The notes below the pieces were generated by a model. It made no database searches, had not been told where the DNA came from, and saw only the letters and a program-made list of their open reading frames with translations. 5,351 bases of DNA, from NCBI GenBank assembly GCA_012800135.1, contig JAAZJV010000275.1:1-5351 (forward strand), given 5' to 3'. Below are positions 1 to 5,351 of the stretch, one piece after another (position 1 is the stretch's first letter; each line of letters opens with the position of its first letter). The position numbers were made by a program, and so were the translations under genes. Origin of the DNA: Clostridiaceae bacterium (GTDB taxonomy: Bacteria > Bacillota > Clostridia > Saccharofermentanales > DTU023).

Positions 1-104
1 CCCCATAGGCCGGCAATACCGGGAAGGAAACCGGAAAAAGGAGGCTGCCTTCCGAAATCGCGTTGTGTATATCGCCCTTTCGCATCATAGAAAGAGATAG
101 ACAT
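1..104 (-). CDS. N-terminal fragment of an unidentified protein, possibly a large GH94/GH161-like glycoside phosphorylase
   Basis: This is the first 34 codons of a gene that runs off the left edge. It is not long enough to identify firmly. The ATG lies 1 base after the stop codon of the GH5 hydrolase and is preceded by AAGAGG (111-116) with a 6-base spacer, so it looks like a real, translationally coupled start. The visible protein begins MSISFYDAKGRYTQRDFG and contains FSGFLPGIAGLWG at about residues 23-35, the last residue being cut by the edge. From memory, a motif of the form F-x-x-FLPGIAG-x-x-G occurs near the start of large Bacillota proteins often annotated as cellobiose-phosphorylase-like. 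Such an enzyme would split imported beta-glucosides with phosphate in the cytosol. No signal peptide is visible, which fits a cytosolic enzyme. The reading frame is well supported; the function is a tentative inference. Confidence 0.7.
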   Translation of the reverse strand, partial: MSISFYDAKGRYTQRDFGRQPPFSGFLPGIAGLW

Positions 105-105
105 A

Positions 106-1671
106 TTAGACCTCTTCGCAAACGGTGATCGAATCGACTAAAAGATCACCTTTTGTACATGAAAGCGTAATGCAGCAGTCCTGAGGCAGATTAGAAGGGT
201 AGAGGCGATGTTCCGGCAAGTTTGCTGTTTCTAAGTCAGCTACTTGAACGTCTAATGTGCCATAGCCTTCTGTTTCTACCTTCTCTACCTCAATCTTAAG
301 TTTTTCACGTGATGCTGTTCGAACAAGATACCCGACGCGGTCGTTTTCAAAAAGATGCAATCTGATCTTTTGATCAGGAGGCTGCGCTTCTCCGTTATAT
401 CGACGCCAATCGGGCTCGCCTGTATGTCCGTCGGCAAAATGCAGCGATGCATGGCTGCTTACTCTAAAATGCTCAACTGATCGATCCCTTATTATATGGA
501 TATCCTCCCAATTATAGGCGGTAGCCGGAATCTTCAACGATGGACGACGAAGGAGGGCATTTATAACGTTCACGTGGTAGGTCGGAGTTGCTATACATTG
601 GAGAAAATCGTCCATAATCTTCTTAGCTTCTTGCTGTGTTAATAGTCCATGACCTTTTATGTGAGCAATAATCTTGTCCCAATCTGCAGGTCTAGGGAAT
701 GTCACAGGAACGTTTGGCGTCTCCATTTTTTTATACGTCCAAAAGCACCAACCGATATCAGAATACTCCAGCATCGGGAAGAGATGAGTGTACCACTCAA
801 GATTATTTTCTCCGCCTTCTCCCATCCACAGCGGAATCTTAAGTCTTGCGGCTGTCAATTTGTAATGTTCGATACTTTCTTGATCGGGATGACTCCAATA
901 TTTATGGAATGACAGAAGAATCTGATCCTTTACGTCGTCATGTGTTATGTCGTCGAAAACGGACATGTCCGTTGCCCAATGCGCGCCCTCCAAGACGATG
1001 ATGTGTCGTTTGTCAATTTTGCGAATGGCGGCGATCAATTTTTTATAGAGAGGCCATAGTTTATGGTTAAGATTCCTGTGCCATTTAGGAAGCGGTTCAT
1101 TTAGGAGATCGTAACCTCCAATCACAGGTTCGTCGGTATAGCGTTCGGCGATCAAATACCACATTTTAATTAAGGCGTCAGCGTATTGTGGTTCCGTGAA
1201 CAGTTCGGGATAATCGGACGCACTGTCATCGATATTCTGCCCCGTTTGTCCGCCCGGAGCAGCGTGCATATCGATGAATACGTAAATGCGATGACGACGG
1301 CACCAGTCGATGCAGCGATCCACCCATGCCAAAGTGTCTTCGTTGAAGGTGACATGTCCATTTTCATCTACGTTAAAAAGGTGTCGTGCATTGAGAGGGA
1401 GTCGAATCGAATTGAGGCCTTGATCTGCAATCCATGCGATGTCATCAGATGTGATAAACGATGCAGCATAGCGCTGCCAAAAGCTTTGAGCGTACTCTTT
1501 TCCGCAAAGCGTTTCAATAAGAGCTTCTATGCGTCGGGGACGGTCGCAATCGGTATAAAATTGCCACATGTAGCCTTCCGGCAGAAACCATCCGCCAAGT
1601 CCTATGCCGCGAAGCATAATCGGTCGAGTGCCGGCATAGATTTTCTCATCATTAATATGTAAAAAATCCAC
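106..1671 (-). CDS. Cytosolic glycoside hydrolase family 5 (exo-beta-glucanase-like), 521 aa, with C-terminal beta-rich domain
   Basis: Retaining beta-glycosidase of the GH5 TIM-barrel family, expected to cleave beta-linked glucosyl oligosaccharides. The N-terminus has the LRGIGLGGW segment (20-28) typical of the BglC/exoglucanase group. The barrel shows IRLP (89-92), DMHAAPGGQTG (134-144), the acid/base motif LLNEP with Glu192, SFHKYW with His256 and Tyr258, and WMGEGGE with the likely nucleophile Glu285, followed by WCFWTYK (308-314). The H-x-APG-x-Q-x-G loop resembles exo-beta-1,3-glucanases. Residues from about 385 to 521 form an extra, strand-rich region ending in LLVDSITV, which may be a carbohydrate-binding-like beta-sandwich. 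There is no signal peptide or membrane segment, so it should act in the cytosol on imported oligosaccharides. The start is a GTG, chosen because AAAGGA (1679-1684) precedes it by 7 bases; that site overlaps the stop of the upstream permease gene, 4 bases away. GH5 membership is firm; exact substrate is not. Confidence 0.9.
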   Translation of the reverse strand: MDFLHINDEKIYAGTRPIMLRGIGLGGWFLPEGYMWQFYTDCDRPRRIEALIETLCGKEYAQSFWQRYAASFITSDDIAWIADQGLNSIRLPLNARHLFNVDENGHVTFNEDTLAWVDRCIDWCRRHRIYVFIDMHAAPGGQTGQNIDDSASDYPELFTEPQYADALIKMWYLIAERYTDEPVIGGYDLLNEPLPKWHRNLNHKLWPLYKKLIAAIRKIDKRHIIVLEGAHWATDMSVFDDITHDDVKDQILLSFHKYWSHPDQESIEHYKLTAARLKIPLWMGEGGENNLEWYTHLFPMLEYSDIGWCFWTYKKMETPNVPVTFPRPADWDKIIAHIKGHGLLTQQEAKKIMDDFLQCIATPTYHVNVINALLRRPSLKIPATAYNWEDIHIIRDRSVEHFRVSSHASLHFADGHTGEPDWRRYNGEAQPPDQKIRLHLFENDRVGYLVRTASREKLKIEVEKVETEGYGTLDVQVADLETANLPEHRLYPSNLPQDCCITLSCTKGDLLVDSITVCEEV

Positions 1672-1675
1672 GTGA

Positions 1676-2509
1676 TCATCCTTTCAAGGAGCCGTCAACG
1701 ATTCCCTTCAGAATTTTTTTCTGGAAGAATGCGTAAAAAATGATAACGGGGAGAGCAGCTAAGATCAAGGCGCTCAAAATGGCCGTCCAATCGCTGCTGT
1801 ATTGCCCGAATAGCGTGTTCGTAGAAAGTAAAAGCGTGTATTTTTTATTGTCAGAAATGACAATCAATGGGAGCAGAAAGTCATTCCATATCCACAAGGC
1901 GTTGGAAATGCAAATGGTAGCTGTAATCGGCTTTAACATCGGAAAAACGACCAGAAAAAAAGTTTGCAACGGGCTACATCCGTCAATACTGGCGGCTTCC
2001 TCAATTTCTTTAGGAATGTTCTTGACAAAGCCGTTGTATAGGAAAATGGCCATGCTGACTCCGAGTCCGGCATAGACAAATGCTAGTCCTACAAGGGAAT
2101 TTTTGATTTTAAGCTGCAGCGTCACTTTGTAAAGTGGGATCATGATAGAGCTGAAGGGGATCAGCATCGAAAAAATGAAGAGTTTAAGCAGAAAACGAGA
2201 GAGTTTTGTTTTCGTTCGACATAGACGCCACCCGGCCAGCGCCGAGAAAAGGACGATCAATGCGACACTCAATACGGCGAGGAAGGCGGTATTCAAAAAA
2301 CTGCGAAGATAATTCATTTTTTCGAATGTTCGCTGGTAGTTCTCAAAATGAAGCTCATCAGGCAAACTCATAACATTAACGAGAAGTTCACGGTTTGTTT
2401 TGAATGAATTGATGAGTGCTAAAACGAGGGGAGACAGCGTGAAAAGAGCTGCAATAAAAAGAAAGGCATAAACGAAGATGTTTCCGATTGTTTTATTCTT
2501 TCCTACCAT
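1676..2509 (-). CDS. Carbohydrate ABC transporter permease, MalG/UgpE-like (CUT1), 277 aa
   Basis: Second membrane subunit of the sugar importer. It has an N-terminal hydrophobic segment (about 10-34) and further membrane spans at roughly 74-94, 106-126, 136-158, 188-216 and 243-262. The EAA loop that docks on the ATPase is clear: IPKEIEEAASIDGCSPLQTF (165-184), with Glu171-Ala-Ala and Asp176-Gly177. WIWNDFLLPL (206-215) and the C-terminal VDGSLKG ending are typical of MalG-type subunits. The frame stays open upstream to 2893, but that extension overlaps the first permease gene and encodes an Arg/His/Cys-rich shadow, so I start at the ATG at 2509. This gives the usual family length and a ribosome site AAAGGAACAGG directly before it. 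The start overlaps the end of the first permease by 7 bases (ATGGTAG), indicating translational coupling and balanced synthesis. Confidence 0.94.
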   Translation of the reverse strand: MVGKNKTIGNIFVYAFLFIAALFTLSPLVLALINSFKTNRELLVNVMSLPDELHFENYQRTFEKMNYLRSFLNTAFLAVLSVALIVLFSALAGWRLCRTKTKLSRFLLKLFIFSMLIPFSSIMIPLYKVTLQLKIKNSLVGLAFVYAGLGVSMAIFLYNGFVKNIPKEIEEAASIDGCSPLQTFFLVVFPMLKPITATICISNALWIWNDFLLPLIVISDNKKYTLLLSTNTLFGQYSSDWTAILSALILAALPVIIFYAFFQKKILKGIVDGSLKG

Positions 2510-3381
2510 TCCTGTTCCTTTCGACTCGTTATTTTGAGCTGTATGGCGGTGACGATTAAGACAATGACAAAAAGGACTGTTGATTTTGCCGTGGCGTAGC
2601 CATAGCGAATATTTCCGCGGAATGCTTCCTCGTAGATATGAATGGCGACTGATTGCGTTGCGCGTCCAGGTCCGCCGCCGGTGAGTGTATAGATGACGTC
2701 GAAGACTTGGAATCCGGCGTTGAGAGTCCAAAAAATGCAAATTGTCAGTGCATGGCGAATGAGAGGGAAGGTAATTCGCCAGAAACATTGCCAAGGAGAT
2801 GCGCCGTCTACAACGGCAGCTTCTTTCACATTGTCGGGGACACCCTGTAGCGCGGCGATGTAGATGATCATCAGATATCCTGCCGTCCCCCACGTCGAAA
2901 CAATGATGATCGCAATAAACGAATAGTTCGGATCACCGATCCATGAGTGATCAAGCCATTTAAAACCGTGATTATCTGCCAGATAGTAGAGTGCTTTCGT
3001 GAAAATGAACATCCACATATAACCGCCAATGACCATACTGATCATATTCGGCATATAAAAGATCGTGCGAAAAAATCCTCGCGCTTTCGGACGACTTTCG
3101 ATGGCAACTGCCAATGTTAGTGCGACAACGTTTGCGACAAGAACAAAGACAATAACGTATTTCATTGTAAAAAGTATGGAATTCCAGAAATACCGATCGC
3201 TCAATATTTCGACAAAATTGGAAAAACCGACTATATCATACGTTTTGTTCAAGCCGTTCCAGTTTGTCAAGGCGTAAAAAAAGCCGGATCCTGCCGGATA
3301 GAGTTTGAATATGATGTAGACGATCAATGCCGGTGCACAGAAGATGATCAGTTGTAAGTTTTTGATCTTTTTTTGTTGCAT
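2503..3381 (-). CDS. Carbohydrate ABC transporter permease, MalF/UgpA-like (CUT1), 292 aa
   Basis: First membrane subunit of the sugar importer. Hydrophobic spans are seen near residues 9-28, 67-95, 106-128, 154-178, 209-231 and 267-282. The EAA loop reads VPDNVKEAAVVDGASPWQ (181-198), with Glu187-Ala-Ala and Gly193. TLTGGGPGRATQS (232-244) is characteristic of the UgpA/MalF-type sugar permeases. Two ATG codons are possible. The one at 3399 adds MYGTTA but lies only two bases beyond a strong hairpin, which would bury any ribosome site. The one at 3381 has a weak GGGA 8 bases upstream and gives a typical N-terminus (MQQKKIKNLQ), so I prefer it, at moderate confidence. The gene follows the binding protein after about 67 bases and overlaps the next permease by 7 bases. 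The pair would form the heterodimeric channel. Confidence 0.93.
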   Translation of the reverse strand: MQQKKIKNLQLIIFCAPALIVYIIFKLYPAGSGFFYALTNWNGLNKTYDIVGFSNFVEILSDRYFWNSILFTMKYVIVFVLVANVVALTLAVAIESRPKARGFFRTIFYMPNMISMVIGGYMWMFIFTKALYYLADNHGFKWLDHSWIGDPNYSFIAIIIVSTWGTAGYLMIIYIAALQGVPDNVKEAAVVDGASPWQCFWRITFPLIRHALTICIFWTLNAGFQVFDVIYTLTGGGPGRATQSVAIHIYEEAFRGNIRYGYATAKSTVLFVIVLIVTAIQLKITSRKEQEW

Positions 3382-3401
3382 CGCTGTCGTCCCATACATG
3401 A

Positions 3402-3431
3402 AAAGAGGGTCTCTCGATAGAGACCCTCTTT
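3402..3431 (-). terminator. Perfect 13-bp inverted repeat between binding-protein and permease genes; partial terminator or mRNA-stabilising hairpin
   Basis: On the minus strand the arms are AAAGAGGGTCTCT and AGAGACCCTCTTT, separated by a 4-base loop ATCG, with a further G-U pair possible outside. The 3' arm runs into only four T residues (TTTTC) before the ATG at 3399, so the U-tract is weak for full termination. It lies 17 bases after the binding-protein stop codon. In sugar ABC operons such intercistronic hairpins commonly reduce read-through or protect the upstream mRNA, so that the binding protein is made in excess over the membrane subunits; that role is inferred here. The repeat itself is directly visible. 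Confidence 0.75.
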
Positions 3432-3448
3432 CTCGTTAATTCAGGTCG

Positions 3449-4765
3449 TTAGTTGAGCGCGTTAGCAGCTTTGAAAGCCTCATCCAACCTTGTGATGATG
3501 TCATCAACCGTTACGGTTTTCACGTAATATTCTTGCAGCAGGCGGCCCTGTTCATCCGTGACGGACGACGGGAGGACCAAATCCTGATATGCGCGACCTC
3601 TGGCGACATAATCAGAAGCATCTGCTACCCAAGAGTACGCTTCATAATCGTGACACGTCGCGAGCGGATTGAAAGAGCAGGATTGGAACAGTCCGGATGA
3701 ATCCTTTTCATCGAGCACATAATTGGCGAATTTGAGCGCCAGATCCATTTCGCTGCTGCTCGGATGTACGGCAAGCGTCGTAGACGTCGACAAATTGACG
3801 CGGGTGCAGTTCGGGTCTTCATTGATGGGGAGTGCAAATACGCCCAGTTCCATATCGGGATTCGTCGTCATAATCGTGTTGGAAGCCCATGTGCCCTGAA
3901 CGAACATAGCGGCTTTGCCCATGGCGAAATCAGCAGCACCTGCTTCAGAGCCTTGTTCCATCGCACGGTCGGTGCCGTTCTCAATGATCAAATCGATCAC
4001 ATCAAAGATTTCACGCACTTCTTCATAGGATCCCTCGTCTTTATACATGCGCTCCAGCCAATCGTTCAATTTGCCGGAAACGATGTCGCCTAAAGTTAAC
4101 GCTGTCATGAGTTGCGGTACCCATTGCTCTTGGAAAGCGAGCATGAAGGGCGTATATCCATTCTCTTTGAGAACAGTACAAATATTATTGAGATCGGAAA
4201 GTGTGTCAGGAGGCGAAAGGTTCAACTCCGCAAAAATCGCTTTATTGTACAGTACGCCCCAAGCTTGGCTTTCAATCGGCACTGCCAGCAGTTTCCCGTC
4301 GATCGTGACGGTTTCTTTTACGTTGTCGTAGATGAGAGAAGCCAGAGGTTGGTCAGAAAGATCATACAAATTGCCGGCTTTATTGTAAGTGCCTAGATTA
4401 TTGCAGTGGAGCGTGTAAAGGTCAGGCGCATCGTCTCCGGTGAGTCTTGCCTGAAGAACGCTCTCGTATTGATCGCTGCTGGGCATTTCAAGATGGACAG
4501 TCACCTCGATATTTTCCTCTTTTAGCATTTTCTCTTCGAATTGTTTGGCGTACGTTTCCCATTGATCCATAAATTGAGGGAAACTCATCATGATGCTCAA
4601 TTCCGCTTTGCGCGGTTCAGCATCCGTTTTTACCGGATCGGTTTTGACAGGTGCCGGATCAGTTGCCTTTCCGGGGTCCTTTGTTTCTTTCGGGGTGCTC
4701 GGTGCACATGCCGCCATCGTCAACAAGACGATAAAAGCCAGTATAATGCTTGCAAATTTTTTCAT
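3449..4765 (-). CDS. Extracellular sugar-binding lipoprotein of an ABC importer (family 1, CUT1), 438 aa
   Basis: Solute-binding protein that captures the sugar outside the membrane and hands it to the two permeases encoded downstream. It starts with a lipoprotein signal peptide: MKK, a hydrophobic core, and the lipobox TMAAC with Cys20 as the expected lipidated residue. A flexible Pro/Thr/Asp/Lys linker follows (about 21-52), including a tandem PVKTD repeat (39-48). The mature fold begins at about 55 (LSIMMSF). Family-typical segments are GDDAPDLYTL (110-119), GNLYDLSD (131-138), AVPIESQAWGVLYNKAIF (161-178), and FAMGKAAMFVQGTWA (280-294). The C-terminus LDEAFKAANAL is also typical. Length is normal for the family. 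The start is decided by AAGGAGGA (4771-4778). Ligand cannot be read from sequence; the operon suggests an oligosaccharide. Its expression is probably controlled by the AraC-type regulator encoded upstream. Confidence 0.95.
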   Translation of the reverse strand: MKKFASIILAFIVLLTMAACAPSTPKETKDPGKATDPAPVKTDPVKTDAEPRKAELSIMMSFPQFMDQWETYAKQFEEKMLKEENIEVTVHLEMPSSDQYESVLQARLTGDDAPDLYTLHCNNLGTYNKAGNLYDLSDQPLASLIYDNVKETVTIDGKLLAVPIESQAWGVLYNKAIFAELNLSPPDTLSDLNNICTVLKENGYTPFMLAFQEQWVPQLMTALTLGDIVSGKLNDWLERMYKDEGSYEEVREIFDVIDLIIENGTDRAMEQGSEAGAADFAMGKAAMFVQGTWASNTIMTTNPDMELGVFALPINEDPNCTRVNLSTSTTLAVHPSSSEMDLALKFANYVLDEKDSSGLFQSCSFNPLATCHDYEAYSWVADASDYVARGRAYQDLVLPSSVTDEQGRLLQEYYVKTVTVDDIITRLDEAFKAANALN

Positions 4766-4770
4766 ATTGC

Positions 4771-4778
4771 TCCTCCTT
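4771..4778 (-). promoter_or_regulatory. Strong ribosome binding site of the sugar-binding protein gene
   Basis: The minus strand reads AAGGAGGAGCAATATG, a near-ideal Shine-Dalgarno with a 5-6 base spacer. It fixes the start at 4765 and fits a protein needed in large amounts. The 7-base core GGAGGAG (4770-4776) is repeated exactly at 4809-4815 inside the upstream hairpin. Confidence 0.85.
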
Positions 4779-4792
4779 GCATCATCACGTTA

Positions 4793-4820
4793 AAGGCAGA
4801 AGAGTATTCTCCTCCGCCTT
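4793..4820 (-). promoter_or_regulatory. Leader RNA hairpin upstream of the sugar-binding protein gene
   Basis: On the minus-strand transcript AAGGCGGAGGAG pairs over 12 positions with CUCUUCUGCCUU around the loop AAUA. Ten pairs are Watson-Crick and two are G-U. On the plus strand the two G-U pairs become A-C mismatches, so the structure fits only a leftward transcript. It is followed by just three U residues, so it would be a poor terminator for the regulator gene. It ends 14 bases before the ribosome site. A role in attenuation, translation control or mRNA stability is possible but inferred. Confidence 0.5.
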
Positions 4821-4829
4821 CGGTTGATG

Positions 4830-4850
4830 TTGTGTTGTTATTTAACACAA
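4830..4850 (-). promoter_or_regulatory. AT-rich dyad TTGTGTT-N7-AACACAA, candidate operator or promoter region of the transport operon
   Basis: A perfect 7-bp inverted repeat with a 7-base spacer lies in the gap between the regulator gene and the binding-protein gene. Within it the minus strand reads TTAAAT (4840-4845), a passable -10 element, but no good -35 is found 16-18 bases upstream. A weak -35 is common at AraC-activated promoters. The site could bind a dimeric regulator; this is inference from position and symmetry only. It does not match the catabolite repression (cre) consensus. Confidence 0.3.
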
Positions 4851-4897
4851 TTAAAGGATAGAGTGAGTGATGCGATTCGTCATTTTCACGAAAGGAG

Positions 4898-5351
4898 CTA
4901 ATCATTGTCTTTTTTTAATCTTTGGACGTCGCCGGGCGTCTTTCCGAAATATTTCCTGAATGTTTTATAGAAGTGTGATTGATTTCGATACCCGACCATG
5001 GCGCCGATATCCATTAGCGGCACGTTATATTCCGTGATCAAGGTGTAGGCCTTTTTCATTTTCAATGATGTTACGTACTGTGTAAAGCTGATATTGCGAT
5101 TTTCTTTAAATGCTTTACTTAAGTACTCTTTAGAGACATGAAAGAGATCGGCAACACGCTGAAGTGTAATGTTTTTCAAATCGTTTTCATCAAGAAAACG
5201 ACAGACAGCATCGATGTCAAGGCGAGTCTTTTTTGAATGGATTTGCTTGATATGTTCGATGACCGCCATATAGAGGTTACACAAAAACTGAAGAATATCA
5301 TCAGGTGTAGTGTCGTTGCTGAAAACAAATGATACATTCTGATCTAGAAAG
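4898..5351 (-). CDS. AraC-family transcriptional regulator, C-terminal part (5' end outside window)
   Basis: The last 150 residues of a DNA-binding regulator. The frame is open without a stop to the right edge, so the TTG at 5284 is an internal Leu codon rather than a start. In visible numbering, a helical lead-in (about 16-60) precedes the two helix-turn-helix motifs of the AraC fold: LQRVADLFHVSKEYLSKAFK (63-82) and the second at about 111-132 with MDIGAMVGYRNQSHFYKTFR (113-132). The conserved tail FGKTPGDVQRLK follows. This spacing matches the YesN-like regulators common in Bacillota, which often carry an N-terminal receiver domain and pair with a membrane sensor kinase, but that part is not visible, so a sugar-sensing N-terminus is equally possible. 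It is encoded in the same direction as the transport genes, 132 bases upstream, and is the obvious candidate to activate them. Confidence 0.93.
   Translation of the reverse strand, partial: FLDQNVSFVFSNDTTPDDILQFLCNLYMAVIEHIKQIHSKKTRLDIDAVCRFLDENDLKNITLQRVADLFHVSKEYLSKAFKENRNISFTQYVTSLKMKKAYTLITEYNVPLMDIGAMVGYRNQSHFYKTFRKYFGKTPGDVQRLKKDND

Noticed and set aside
1186..1662. 158-codon open frame on the plus strand opposite the GH5 gene
   Set aside because: It lies wholly antisense to a well-supported GH5 coding region, has no recognisable domain and no good ribosome site; it is a shadow frame.
1740..2075. 111-codon plus-strand open frame opposite the second permease
   Set aside because: Antisense shadow of a conserved membrane-protein gene; its composition mirrors the permease codons and nothing in it is recognisable.
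2510..2893. Open upstream extension of the second permease frame (128 extra residues)
   Set aside because: It overlaps the first permease gene in another frame, is rich in Arg, His and Cys with no membrane character, and the ATG at 2509 has its own ribosome site and gives the normal family length.
3764..4396. Three overlapping plus-strand open frames opposite the binding-protein gene
   Set aside because: They overlap each other and a clear solute-binding protein gene, and their sequences show no family features.
4541..4861. 106-codon plus-strand open frame reaching into the intergenic gap
   Set aside because: Most of it is antisense to the signal peptide and linker of the binding protein, and its Arg/Cys-rich translation looks like a shadow.
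4865..4890. Possible catabolite-responsive element (TGAAAATGACGAAT on the minus strand)
   Set aside because: It lacks the central CG at the right place and the symmetric second half, so it does not meet the cre consensus.
5282..5284. TTG as the start codon of a short 128-residue AraC protein
   Set aside because: The frame continues upstream without a stop to the window edge, there is no ribosome site before the TTG, and regulators of this class are usually much longer, so the gene is taken as truncated by the window.

Overview
The window is a single-direction block: every supported gene is on the minus strand, so the operon reads from the right edge to the left. In transcription order it holds: the C-terminal end of an AraC-family transcriptional regulator (its 5' end lies beyond the right edge); a 132-base gap with candidate regulatory structure; a lipoprotein sugar-binding protein; two inner-membrane permeases of a CUT1-type carbohydrate ABC importer; a GH5-family glycoside hydrolase with no signal peptide; and the first 34 codons of another gene cut by the left edge.

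The likely host is a Gram-positive of the Bacillota. Reasons are the lipobox-anchored binding protein, strong AGGAGG-type ribosome binding sites, the AraC/CUT1/glycosidase layout without a dedicated ATPase gene, and moderate GC content by eye. The sequence does not support naming a genus. There are no mobile elements, RNA genes, CRISPR repeats or signs of recent insertion.

The operon is tightly packed. The two permeases overlap by 7 bases, the hydrolase starts 4 bases after the second permease, and the last partial gene starts 1 base after the hydrolase. The only loose joint within the transport genes is between the binding protein and the first permease, where a perfect 13-bp inverted repeat sits. 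It probably lets the binding protein be made in excess over the membrane subunits. A second RNA hairpin lies just upstream of the binding-protein ribosome binding site, and a separate AT-rich dyad is a candidate operator.

As a working model, the regulator senses or relays a sugar signal, the importer brings in an oligosaccharide, and the cytosolic GH5 enzyme plus the next gene product break it down. Features of the GH5 active-site region (an H-x-APG-x-Q-x-G loop like that of exo-beta-1,3-glucanases) and the N-terminus of the last gene (resembling, from memory, large GH94/GH161-like phosphorylases) suggest a beta-glucan oligosaccharide, perhaps beta-1,3-linked. That substrate is inference. I see no clearly new type of system; the most distinctive points are the two hairpins and the enzyme pair at the left end.
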